The position numbers were made by a program, and so were the translations under genes. This document shows positions 1-6,394 of a stretch of DNA of 11,264 bases, one piece after another; the stretch's first letter is position 1; each line of letters opens with the position of its first letter. A model generated the notes under the pieces. It did no database searches. It was not told the origin of the DNA and saw nothing but the letters and a program-made list of their open reading frames with translations. The DNA is from an uncultured Collinsella sp. (GTDB lineage: Bacteria > Actinomycetota > Coriobacteriia > Coriobacteriales > Coriobacteriaceae), in NCBI GenBank assembly GCA_900549065.1, contig URNC01000058.1:1-11264 (forward strand), given 5' to 3'.

Positions 1-175
1 AGACCGAGATCATGATGCCGGCTTGGGACTCGGTGAGCGAGAACGACGCGGCGATGTCAGTCAAAAGACCGATGGGCATAAACTCCGACGTGTTGAACAC
101 GAAGGCGCAGCAGGTGAGTCCGATGAGCGGGAGCCACTGCTTGAGCGTGATGCCGTCTTGCCTTACCTGAGTCAT
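1..175 (-). CDS. MFS efflux transporter, SotB/AraJ-like (N-terminal part only)
   Basis: Partial gene: it starts at ATG 175-173 and runs off the left edge after 58 codons. The deduced N-terminus has a short cytoplasmic lead and a first membrane segment (about residues 15-30), ending in FVFNTSEFMPIGLLTDIA. This closely matches the start of E. coli SotB (FIFNTTEFVPVGLLSDIA), a 12-helix major facilitator exporter of sugars such as arabinose and IPTG. The next segment, around SQAGIMISV, is also typical of this group. The start is supported by a GGAG ribosome binding site about 10 bases upstream. Family membership is seen in the sequence, but the real substrate is unknown: related proteins (AraJ, YdhP and other DHA1 exporters) share this N-terminus. 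It lies downstream of feoB on the same strand, but a terminator and its own promoter candidate separate the two, so it is probably transcribed independently. Confidence 0.85.
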   Translation of the reverse strand, partial: MTQVRQDGITLKQWLPLIGLTCCAFVFNTSEFMPIGLLTDIAASFSLTESQAGIMISV

Positions 176-208
176 ATATAACGTCTCCAATCGTTTTGAG
201 CGGAGGCG

Positions 209-238
209 ATTATATAGCAACGGCCCCGCATCCGTCAG
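209..238 (-). promoter_or_regulatory. Promoter candidate for the MFS transporter gene
   Basis: Reading the minus strand, a perfect TATAAT -10 element lies at 214-209. A weak -35 (CTGACG, 4 of 6 to consensus) lies at 238-233, 18 bases away. The start of transcription would fall near 202, leaving a leader of about 27 bases with the GGAG ribosome binding site. The -35 lies within the hairpin described as the feoB terminator, so promoter and terminator overlap. Confidence 0.5.
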
Positions 239-255
239 CAACAGATGCGGGGCCG
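221..255 (-). terminator. Terminator hairpin downstream of feoB
   Basis: A perfect 12-bp inverted repeat, CGGCCCCGCATC at 221-232 and GATGCGGGGCCG at 244-255, encloses an 11-base loop. It begins 41 bases after the feoB stop codon on the minus strand. The following bases on that strand are TTGCTATATAAT, a poor U-tract, so termination may be incomplete or may rely on stem strength. The opposite strand has only AAAAC after the stem, so minus-strand use is favoured. Confidence 0.75.
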
Positions 256-296
256 AAAACAATTCGATACACAGAGGTTGCGCCGTCAATAAATAA

Positions 297-2657
297 CTAA
301 GCCAACCCCAGCAATATACCTGCCGAATGCACGACAAACGCCACGATCCAGGCGACCGTCACCTGAAACGCGAACACGGCAACGGCATAGCGCGCGCCCA
401 GCTCACTCTTGACGGCGCCGATTGCCGCCACGCAAGGCGGGTACAGCAGCGTAAAGACCAAGAACACGTAGGCGGTGAACGGCGAAAACATGGTCGACAG
501 TGCCGCGGGCGACGTAGCACCCAAAAGCACCGTGAGGGTCGAGATGACGCTCTCCTTGGCGATAAGTCCGGTGACGAGCGCCGTGGATGCACGCCAGTCG
601 CCAAAGCCGAGCGGCGCCAGCGCCGGCGCGATAATGCTACCCAAACCGGCAAGTAGACTCTGCGACTGATCGGCGACCACATTAAAGCGAATGTCGAACG
701 TCTGAAGGAACCAGATGACCACGGTAGCAGCAAAGATAATGGTAAAGGCTTTGGTAATAAAGTCTTTGGCCTTATCCCATGCCAGCATCACCGTCGTCTT
801 GACGCTCGGCAGACGGTAATTGGGAAGCTCCATGATAAACGGCACTGGGTCGCCCTTAAATGCCGTGCGGTTGAGCACCAAAGCCGCGATACAGCCAACC
901 GCAATGCCGATCAGATAGAGCGAGACCATGGCGGGAACCGTTGCCTGTGGGAAAAACGCCCCGCACAGCAGACCGTAGACCGGCAACTTGGCCGAGCAGC
1001 TCATGAACGGCGTGAGCATGACCGTCATCTTGCGGTCGTGCTCGGATGGAAGCGTACGGGTCGACATGATAGCCGGCACGGTGCAGCCAAAACCGACGAG
1101 CATGGGCACGAAGCTGCGGCCCGACAGACCAAAGCGACGCAATACCTTATCCATGACAAAGGCCACGCGCGCCATGTAGCCGGAGTCTTCCAGAATGGAG
1201 AGGAACAAAAAGAGCACGACGATAATCGGCAGGAAGGTCAGCACGCTGCCCACGCCCGTAAGCACGCCGTCGACAGCCAGCGAGCGCACTACGTCGTTGG
1301 TGCCGAACGCCTTGAGGCCCGCATCGGCCGAGGCGATGATGGCAGCGATGCCGTCCTCCATAAGTCCCTGCAACGCTGCGCCGATCACGCCAAACGTCAG
1401 CCAAAAGACGAGACCCATGATCACCAGAAACGCCGGGATGGCCGTGTAGCGACCCGTCAGGATGCGGTCAATCTTGACGGAGCGTACGTGCTCGCGGCTC
1501 TCGTGCGGCTTGACGACGCAACGCCCGCACACGTCGCCGATAAAGCCGAAGCGCATGTCAGCCAGCGCAGATAGACGGTCGGTGCCGGCCTCGCCCTCCA
1601 TTTGGCTAATGATGTGCTCGATGGCGTCGAGCTCGTTGCGGTCCAGGTGAAGCGCCTCGGTCACCAGCTCGTCGCCCTCAACCAGCTTGGTCGCCGCAAA
1701 ACGCACGGGAATGTGCGCCGTCGCGGCATGGTCCTCGATAAGGTTGGCGATGCCGTGAATGCAGCGATGCAGCGCGCCGCCGTCCGGACCATCGGGCGCG
1801 CAGAAGTCCAGGCGACCGGGACGCTCGCGGAACCGCGCCACGTGCAAGGCATGATCCACCAACTCGCCAATACCCTCGTTGCGGGCAGCACTAATGGGAA
1901 CAACAGGCACGCCCAGCAGGCTCTCGAGCAGGTTGACGTCCACGGCGCCGCCGTTGGCCGTCACCTCGTCCATCATGTTGAGCGCGATGACCATAGGACG
2001 GTCAAGCTCCATGAGCTGCAGTGTCAGGTACAGGTTACGCTCGATGTTGGTGGCATCGATGATATCGATGATGGCGTCGGGGTGCTCATCCAGGATAAAC
2101 TGGCGGCTTACGATCTCCTCGCCCGTGTACGGCGACAGAGAGTAAATGCCGGGCAGGTCGGTAACGCTTGCCTCGGGGTGGTTGCGGATGGTGCCATCTT
2201 TGCGGTCGACCGTCACGCCAGGAAAGTTACCGACATGCTGGTTGGAGCCCGTCAGCTGGTTGAACAGCGTGGTCTTGCCGCAGTTTTGGTTGCCGGCGAG
2301 GGCAAAATGCAGCGGTGCGCCCTCGGGCACGGCCGTCTTTGCCGCGCGGGGCGAATACGTCCCCTCGCCCAGGGCCGGATGCTCCGTCGTGCCGATTGCA
2401 GCGTTAGCGCGCGGACCCGTATCGGTGTCGTGAATGCCCACAAGCTCGATGCGAGCGGCATCGTCCTTGCGCAGCGTCAACTCGTAGCCACGCAGGCGGA
2501 TCTCGAGCGGGTCACCCATGGGGGCGTACTTCATCATGGTGACTTCGGTGCCCGGCGTTAGGCCCATGTCCAAAATATGCTGTCGGAGTGCCTGATCGTC
2601 CGATGCCACCGATGCGACAACGGCATCCTTTCCAATCTCGAGTGCATCGAGTCTCAC
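297..2657 (-). CDS. feoB: Ferrous iron transporter FeoB with fused N-terminal FeoA domain
   Basis: FeoB imports Fe(II) across the cytoplasmic membrane and couples a GTP-binding domain to a polytopic channel domain. The 786-residue product starts with a FeoA-like SH3 domain (about 1-75; LDMGLTPGTEVTMMKYAP) and a linker (76-115). The G domain has G1 GNQNCGKT (122-129), G2 within VGNFPGVTV (142-150), G3 DLPG (167-170), G4 NMMD (227-230) and G5 SAA (256-258). A helical regulatory region follows to about 400, and then the membrane domain. Its two Gate repeats contain GCTVPA (524-529) and PPCVAAIGAVKSE (740-752). The conserved PFMSCSAKLPVY (550-561) and GLIAKESVIST (698-708) blocks are present. The start is GTG at 2657, chosen because GGAGG lies 9 bases upstream and the FeoA fold begins at once. 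No separate feoA or feoC is visible nearby, which fits the fusion. The gene has its own promoter candidate and a possible iron-responsive operator. It appears intact, with no missing key residue. Confidence 0.97.
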   Translation of the reverse strand: MRLDALEIGKDAVVASVASDDQALRQHILDMGLTPGTEVTMMKYAPMGDPLEIRLRGYELTLRKDDAARIELVGIHDTDTGPRANAAIGTTEHPALGEGTYSPRAAKTAVPEGAPLHFALAGNQNCGKTTLFNQLTGSNQHVGNFPGVTVDRKDGTIRNHPEASVTDLPGIYSLSPYTGEEIVSRQFILDEHPDAIIDIIDATNIERNLYLTLQLMELDRPMVIALNMMDEVTANGGAVDVNLLESLLGVPVVPISAARNEGIGELVDHALHVARFRERPGRLDFCAPDGPDGGALHRCIHGIANLIEDHAATAHIPVRFAATKLVEGDELVTEALHLDRNELDAIEHIISQMEGEAGTDRLSALADMRFGFIGDVCGRCVVKPHESREHVRSVKIDRILTGRYTAIPAFLVIMGLVFWLTFGVIGAALQGLMEDGIAAIIASADAGLKAFGTNDVVRSLAVDGVLTGVGSVLTFLPIIVVLFLFLSILEDSGYMARVAFVMDKVLRRFGLSGRSFVPMLVGFGCTVPAIMSTRTLPSEHDRKMTVMLTPFMSCSAKLPVYGLLCGAFFPQATVPAMVSLYLIGIAVGCIAALVLNRTAFKGDPVPFIMELPNYRLPSVKTTVMLAWDKAKDFITKAFTIIFAATVVIWFLQTFDIRFNVVADQSQSLLAGLGSIIAPALAPLGFGDWRASTALVTGLIAKESVISTLTVLLGATSPAALSTMFSPFTAYVFLVFTLLYPPCVAAIGAVKSELGARYAVAVFAFQVTVAWIVAFVVHSAGILLGLA

Positions 2658-2705
2658 GTCCGCGTTCCTCCCCCGGCGCCCACAGGGCGTTGCATTTTGT
2701 TTAAC

Positions 2706-2732
2706 TTGGCTAACCGTTTGCCATGGCTAACC
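2706..2732. promoter_or_regulatory. Repeated GGCTAACC element, possible iron-regulator operator of feoB
   Basis: TTGGCTAACC (2706-2715) and ATGGCTAACC (2723-2732) are direct repeats 17 bases apart in the feoB leader. The core GCTAACC equals one half of the DtxR/IdeR box consensus (TTAGGTTAGSCTAACCTAA). The left half-sites are poor, however, so neither copy is a full box. An overlapping inverted repeat, TGGC-N9-GCCA, spans 2707-2723. The elements lie just downstream of the predicted transcription start, where a bound repressor could block feoB. Assignment to a DtxR-family repressor is inference; MntR, Fur or RNA structure remain possible. Confidence 0.4.
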
Positions 2733-2744
2733 ATTTAACCACGC

Positions 2745-2774
2745 ATGATAGCGCGAACACACACCGATGTTCAA
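2745..2774 (-). promoter_or_regulatory. Promoter candidate for feoB
   Basis: On the minus strand a -35 TTGAAC (2774-2769) and a -10 TATCAT (2750-2745, 5 of 6 to consensus) are separated by 18 bases. Transcription would start near 2738, giving a leader of about 80 bases that contains the repeated GGCTAACC element. This means feoB need not depend on read-through from the hydrolase gene upstream. Confidence 0.55.
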
Positions 2775-2841
2775 TCGACAGATTGCCGCTCTGGCGGGCT
2801 TGCAGCGTCAAGTGGTTACGGCGTTTGGTAAAACCGCGTAA

Positions 2842-3744
2842 CTAGAAACCGTGACGCTCCAGGAAGCGGAAGGCTAGGCGAATCCAAGGACGGACCGCCA
2901 CCTGCTTGTCCTCGTTGTCGACCGCGGTGTTGGCGTTGCCGAGCGAAAGGCCGTGACCACCCTGGTCGAAGACGTGCATCTCGCATGCAACGCCCTCCTC
3001 GGCCATGCGCTGCGCAAACGGGTAGACCTGCGCGATCGGCGCCGTCTTGTCGTCGGACACGCCCCACACAAAGGTCGGTGGCATCTGACGCGAAACATGC
3101 GTGGTGGGGCAGATGTCGGCCAGATGCTCGTCAGTTGCCTCGCCGCCCGTCACCATCGACAGGTAGTCGTTGAGCAAATCGCGCCCCGTCTTGCCGCCCG
3201 TCTTGGGCACACGCAAGTCAATGCGCGGATCGCGCGTCTGCATGTCGCGCACATAGGCAAAGTCGAGCAATGGATAGCCCAGCACCACGGCATCGGGACG
3301 AATGTCGTCCGGACGCGCCCCGGCAAGTGCCGCAAAGGGGCCGGTCTTCCACTGTGTTGCCAGCGAGGCGCAAATCATGCCGCCAGCAGAAAAGCCCACG
3401 ACGCACACGCGCTTAGGATCGACATGCCACTCGTCGGCGTTGGCGCGCACCGTGGCGACCATCTTGGCAAGATCTGCCTGGGGGTGCGGAAAGCTCACGT
3501 CACCCGCAGAGCTCGTGACATAGTTGAGCACAAAGGCCTGGTAACCGTGATCCAAAAACGCAAACGCCACAGGATCCTGCTCATGCGGAGCGATATGCGT
3601 AAACGCACCTCCGCCACAGATAATCACCGCGGGGCGGCGGCCATTCGGTTTATCGGGCAACGGCTCGGCACCCAAATACGTAAACGTCGCCGGATAATCC
3701 TCGGTCGGCTCCTCGCCCCACAGCGCATGGTTCTCGACAATCAT
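2842..3744 (-). CDS. Alpha/beta hydrolase, BD-FAE/acetyl-esterase type
   Basis: A 300-residue serine hydrolase, probably an esterase acting in the cytoplasm since no signal peptide is visible. The fold is recognised from an oxyanion motif CGGGAF (GGG at 44-46), where many relatives have HGGG. The nucleophile elbow is GFSAG (Ser119). The acid is in WGVSDDKTAP (Asp232 most likely) and the catalytic His is in QGGHGL (His264). This arrangement is typical of the BD-FAE and endo-xylanase/acetyl-xylan-esterase-annotated group of COG0657 hydrolases. The substrate cannot be told; deacetylation of plant-derived oligosaccharides is a reasonable guess only. The frame stays open upstream to 3951. The start at ATG 3744 is preferred because GGGAG lies about 6 bases upstream and the extension would cover the divergent promoter region. 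It is transcribed divergently from the EIIA gene and is followed by feoB on the same strand after 184 bases with no clear terminator. Confidence 0.87.
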   Translation of the reverse strand: MIVENHALWGEEPTEDYPATFTYLGAEPLPDKPNGRRPAVIICGGGAFTHIAPHEQDPVAFAFLDHGYQAFVLNYVTSSAGDVSFPHPQADLAKMVATVRANADEWHVDPKRVCVVGFSAGGMICASLATQWKTGPFAALAGARPDDIRPDAVVLGYPLLDFAYVRDMQTRDPRIDLRVPKTGGKTGRDLLNDYLSMVTGGEATDEHLADICPTTHVSRQMPPTFVWGVSDDKTAPIAQVYPFAQRMAEEGVACEMHVFDQGGHGLSLGNANTAVDNEDKQVAVRPWIRLAFRFLERHGF

Positions 3745-3763
3745 ATGTGCTCCCTTCGCGCAA

Positions 3764-3791
3764 ATTATGCGCCCTTGTTTTTCGCCTTCAA
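3764..3791 (-). promoter_or_regulatory. Promoter candidate for the hydrolase gene
   Basis: Minus-strand -35 TTGAAG (3791-3786) and -10 CATAAT (3769-3764, 5 of 6) with a 16-base spacer. The transcript would start near 3757, leaving a leader of only about a dozen bases that still holds the GGGAG ribosome binding site. Spacing and -35 are not ideal. Confidence 0.4.
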
Positions 3792-3849
3792 GCGTACCCC
3801 ACTTGAACCCGTGGCGCAGAAACACTCCGGCAATTAGTTTCCCTTCAAC

Positions 3850-3859
3850 TGATATATCA
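3850..3859. repeat. Palindrome TGATATATCA in the divergent intergenic region
   Basis: A perfect 10-bp palindrome lies between the divergent hydrolase and EIIA genes, 12 bases left of the predicted -35 of the EIIA promoter. It could be a binding site for a dimeric regulator of either gene. AT-rich short palindromes also arise by chance, and there is no second copy. Confidence 0.25.
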
Positions 3860-3870
3860 CATAATCCCAG

Positions 3871-3899
3871 TTCAGAGGTATCGTTGAGCAGCGTAGAAT
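3871..3899 (+). promoter_or_regulatory. Promoter candidate for the PTS EIIA gene
   Basis: A -35 TTCAGA (3871-3876, 4 of 6) and a -10 TAGAAT (3894-3899, 5 of 6) are spaced by 17 bases. Transcription would begin near 3906, giving a leader of about 80 bases. The leader contains a weak inverted repeat, GAAAC (3920-3924) with GTTTC (3936-3940); I see no recognisable antiterminator (RAT) site or riboswitch in it. Confidence 0.5.
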
Positions 3900-3987
3900 A
3901 GGGGCGTTGACCAAGCCGCGAAACACATGTGAAGCGTTTCCGGCAAACCAAACGCGCGATATGCGCCTATTTAAGTTGGAGGCAACT

Positions 3988-4551
3988 ATGGGTCTGCTCG
4001 ATTCGCTTAAGTCCACCTTCACCTCGACCGGCGAGGCGTCCGTTCCGCCCGCAGCAAGCTTCGCTACCCGCGAAGGCGTCATCTACGCCCCCGTCAACGG
4101 CGTGCTCGTCAACCTGAACGAGGTTCCCGACGAGACGATCGCCTCGGGCATGCTTGGCCAGGGCTATGGCATCGAGCCCATTACCGGCACCATCTATGCG
4201 CCCGCCAACGGCCGCATCGGTGCCACCACTGTCACCAACCACTCCATCGGCATGATCACCGAGGACGGCCTGCGCGTGTTCATCCATGTTGGCCTGGGCA
4301 CCGTGGAAATGAACGGCAAGGGTTTTGCCCGCTTTGTCGAGATGGGCGATGTGGTCAAGGCAGGCCAGCCGCTCATCAGCTTCGACCGCGAGGCCATTAA
4401 GGCCGCTGGTCACGAGGACATCGTGACCGTCATCGTCTCCGAGCTCGATCGTCTTAAGAGCATCGACCATGTCGGCGAGTCTGGAACGCTTATCGGCGGC
4501 AACCCGCTCGTCAAGCTTGGCGACCCGCTGTTGGTTGCCAAGACCAAGTAG
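3988..4551 (+). CDS. crr: Stand-alone PTS glucose-type EIIA protein
   Basis: A cytoplasmic phosphocarrier of the sugar phosphotransferase system. It accepts phosphate from HPr and passes it to a membrane EIIB/EIIC, and in some bacteria also regulates other transporters. The 187-residue product has a short lead (1-30) and the EIIA-Glc domain. Diagnostic parts are GVIYAPVNGVL near the start and GYGIEP followed by IYAPANGRI. The two active-site histidines are His85 in TNHSIG and the phosphorylated His100 in VFIHVGLGTVEM, matching His75 and His90 of E. coli Crr. The start at ATG 3988 is chosen for GGAGG at 3978-3982, five bases upstream; the longer in-frame opening from 3907 has no such site. Length is close to that of Crr (169 residues). 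No ptsH, ptsI or EIIBC gene is adjacent, so the partner permease must lie elsewhere. A strong terminator follows, making it a single-gene unit. Confidence 0.93.
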   Translation: MGLLDSLKSTFTSTGEASVPPAASFATREGVIYAPVNGVLVNLNEVPDETIASGMLGQGYGIEPITGTIYAPANGRIGATTVTNHSIGMITEDGLRVFIHVGLGTVEMNGKGFARFVEMGDVVKAGQPLISFDREAIKAAGHEDIVTVIVSELDRLKSIDHVGESGTLIGGNPLVKLGDPLLVAKTK

Positions 4552-4588
4552 CCAGGCCCCACGCCACACAGCCAAAAGGCACCTCGTC

Positions 4589-4624
4589 AAGCGCCCGCGA
4601 CCATTTGGCCGCGGGCGCTTTTCG
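4589..4624 (+). terminator. Terminator of the EIIA gene
   Basis: An 11-bp perfect stem, AAGCGCCCGCG (4589-4599) with CGCGGGCGCTT (4610-4620), has a 10-base loop in which CC/GG can pair further. TTTT follows (4619-4622), then CGTTTG. It begins 37 bases after the EIIA stop and separates it from asnS. Confidence 0.9.
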
Positions 4625-4680
4625 TTTGAAAAACCATCCCGCCAATGCTTTATCTGTATAGCTCAAATGAGCCGAGCTGC

Positions 4681-4686
4681 TAGAAT
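4681..4686 (+). promoter_or_regulatory. -10 element candidate for asnS
   Basis: TAGAAT (5 of 6 to consensus) lies 46 bases before the preferred GTG start of asnS and 10 bases before an in-frame ATG at 4697. No good -35 is present at 16-18 bases. It is the only plausible promoter piece between the EIIA terminator and asnS. Confidence 0.35.
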
Positions 4687-4722
4687 ATCGAACTGTATGG
4701 ATAACTATCATTCAACCGTTAT

Positions 4723-4728
4723 GGGAGG
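4723..4728 (+). promoter_or_regulatory. Ribosome binding site that decides the asnS start
   Basis: GGGAGG lies four bases before GTG 4733. It supports initiation at that GTG over the in-frame ATG codons at 4697 and 4721, which have no Shine-Dalgarno sequence. Confidence 0.7.
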
Positions 4729-4732
4729 ATAC

Positions 4733-6136
4733 GTGAACCGCACCAAAATCGCGCAGCTCTATGCCGATGCCGAGTCGCTCGGCGGCCAGACCGTCACCGT
4801 CGCCGGCTGGGTCAAGTCCGTCCGCGACATGAAGAACTTTGGCTTTGTTACGCTCAACGACGGCAGCTGCTTCCGCGACCTGCAGGTCGTCATGAACCGC
4901 GAGGCGCTCGACAACTACGACGAGATCGCCCATCAAAACGTCTCGGCTGCCCTCATCTGCACCGGCACCGTCAAGCTGACCCCCGATGCGCCCCAGCCTT
5001 TCGAGCTTTCTGCCACCTCCATCGAGGTCGAGGGCGTCAGCGCCCCGGATTACCCGCTGCAGAAGAAGCGCGCAACCGTCGAGTTCCTGCGCACCCAGCA
5101 GCACCTGCGCCCGCGCACCAACCTGTTCCGCGCCGTGTTCCGCATCCGCTCTGTCGCGGCTGCCGCCATCCACCGCTTCTTCCAGGAGCAGGGCTTTGTC
5201 TACGTCAACACCCCTATCATCACCACGAGTGACTGCGAGGGCGCCGGCGAGATGTTCCGCGTGACCACGCTCGACCCCAAAAATCCGCCCCTCACCGAGT
5301 CCGGCGAGGTCGACTGGAGCCAGGACTTCTTTGGCAAGCACGCGAGCCTCACCGTGTCCGGCCAGCTCAACGCCGAGAACTTTGCCATGGCCTTTGGCGA
5401 CGTGTACACCTTTGGCCCCACCTTCCGCGCCGAAAACTCCAACACCACGCGCCACGCTGCCGAGTTTTGGATGATCGAGCCCGAGATGGCCTTTGCCGAT
5501 CTGAACGACTACATGGATAACGCCGAAGCCATGCTCAAGTACGTCCTTAAGGACGTTATGGCCACCTGCCCCGACGAGCTCAACATGCTCAACAAGTTTG
5601 TGGACAAGGGCCTGATCGAGCGCCTGGACCACGTGGCAAACTCCGACTTTGCCCGCGTTACCTACACCGAGGCCGTCGAGATCCTGGAGCAGGCCGTCGC
5701 CGCCGGTCACAAGTTTGACTATCCCGTGAGTTGGGGCATCGACCTGCAGACCGAGCACGAGCGTTTCCTGACCGAGGAGCACTTTAAGCGACCGACTTTT
5801 GTGACCGACTACCCGGCCGAGATCAAGGCGTTCTACATGCGCATGAACGAGGACGGCAAGACCGTCGCCGCCGCCGACTGCTTGGTGCCGGGCATCGGCG
5901 AGATCATCGGTGGCTCCCAGCGCGAGGAGCGCCTGGACCTGCTCGAGGCCCGTATCAAGGACCTGGGCATGAATCCCGAGCAGTACAAGTACTATCTGGA
6001 CCTGCGCCGCTACGGTTCCTGCAAGCACGCCGGCTACGGTCTGGGCTTCGAGCGCTTGGTGATGTACCTCACCGGCGTGGGCAACATCCGCGACGTCCTG
6101 CCGCACCCTCGCACCGTGGGCAACGCCGACTTCTAA
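4733..6136 (+). CDS. asnS: Asparaginyl-tRNA synthetase
   Basis: A class IIb aminoacyl-tRNA synthetase that charges tRNA-Asn with asparagine in the cytoplasm. The 467-residue product matches the usual length (466 in E. coli). The N-terminal OB-fold anticodon-binding domain covers about 10-110 (VTVAGWVKSVRD, then DGSCFRDLQVV). The catalytic domain shows motif 1 around VYVNTPIITTSDCEGAGEMF and motif 2 FRAENSNTTRHAAEF from about 231. Motif 3 is GLGFERLVMYLTG from 436, followed by NIRDVLPHPRT. The peptides SDCEGAGEMF and RAENSNTTRHAAEFW are characteristic of AsnRS rather than AspRS. The start is GTG 4733 because of the GGGAGG just upstream. An in-frame ATG at 4697 would add 12 residues and is a possible alternative for a nearly leaderless transcript. 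Terminators flank the gene on both sides, so it appears monocistronic. All catalytic motifs are intact. Confidence 0.97.
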   Translation: MNRTKIAQLYADAESLGGQTVTVAGWVKSVRDMKNFGFVTLNDGSCFRDLQVVMNREALDNYDEIAHQNVSAALICTGTVKLTPDAPQPFELSATSIEVEGVSAPDYPLQKKRATVEFLRTQQHLRPRTNLFRAVFRIRSVAAAAIHRFFQEQGFVYVNTPIITTSDCEGAGEMFRVTTLDPKNPPLTESGEVDWSQDFFGKHASLTVSGQLNAENFAMAFGDVYTFGPTFRAENSNTTRHAAEFWMIEPEMAFADLNDYMDNAEAMLKYVLKDVMATCPDELNMLNKFVDKGLIERLDHVANSDFARVTYTEAVEILEQAVAAGHKFDYPVSWGIDLQTEHERFLTEEHFKRPTFVTDYPAEIKAFYMRMNEDGKTVAAADCLVPGIGEIIGGSQREERLDLLEARIKDLGMNPEQYKYYLDLRRYGSCKHAGYGLGFERLVMYLTGVGNIRDVLPHPRTVGNADF

Positions 6137-6182
6137 TCGTCGGACGTTAGCTCGCGTCGCCACACGCCAACGCTCATCGCAC

Positions 6183-6218
6183 AAGCGTCTCTCGACATCG
6201 GTCGAGAGACGCTTTTTT
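6183..6218 (+). terminator. Strong terminator of asnS
   Basis: A perfect 14-bp stem, AAGCGTCTCTCGAC (6183-6196) with GTCGAGAGACGCTT (6201-6214), has a 4-base loop ATCG. Six T residues follow at 6213-6218. It lies 46 bases after the asnS stop. Confidence 0.95.
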
Positions 6219-6277
6219 CAACAGCATCCGTCAAGCTTTCGGCAAGTTTTTGGTCAGTTGAGCAGGGCTGTTGAAAA
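6215..6277. repeat. 11-bp inverted repeat upstream of the WYL regulator
   Basis: TTTTCAACAGC (6215-6225) is the exact reverse complement of GCTGTTGAAAA (6267-6277), 41 bases apart. A further direct copy of the core, GCTGTTGAAA, occurs at 6407-6416 inside the start of the regulator gene. The left copy merges with the T-tract of the asnS terminator. Three copies of a 10-base word within 200 bases may mark an autoregulatory site, but the arrangement may also be chance. Confidence 0.35.
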
Positions 6278-6394
6278 CTCGAACCGCCGTTTGCCGACGA
6301 CTACCGACCGCCCAGAGCGTCCTGCGCCCCTGGGATAACCCCGCGTCCTAGGCTCCATACCGTCGCCACCCAAAACGGAAAGGACGTGGGCACC

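Noticed and set aside
1602..2561. A 319-codon plus-strand open frame opposite feoB
   Set aside because: No recognisable domain and it lies wholly inside the feoB coding region in a GC-rich antisense frame.
2658..2841. Terminator for the hydrolase gene
   Set aside because: Only short imperfect pairings (TTACG/CGTAA, GCCGC/GCGG) without a U-tract are present, so no terminator is called.
3745..3951. N-terminal extension of the hydrolase by 69 residues
   Set aside because: The extension has no ribosome binding site and would cover the divergent promoter region. ATG 3744 has a GGGAG at proper distance and fits the start of the domain.
4469..4732. N-terminal extension of asnS back to 4469
   Set aside because: It would overlap the EIIA gene and its terminator, and the extra residues do not resemble AsnRS.
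4712..6184. A 490-codon open frame on the minus strand opposite asnS
   Set aside because: Its product is rich in Val, Gly, Leu, Asp and His with no known domain, which is typical of the antisense of a GC-rich gene. asnS on the other strand is unmistakable.
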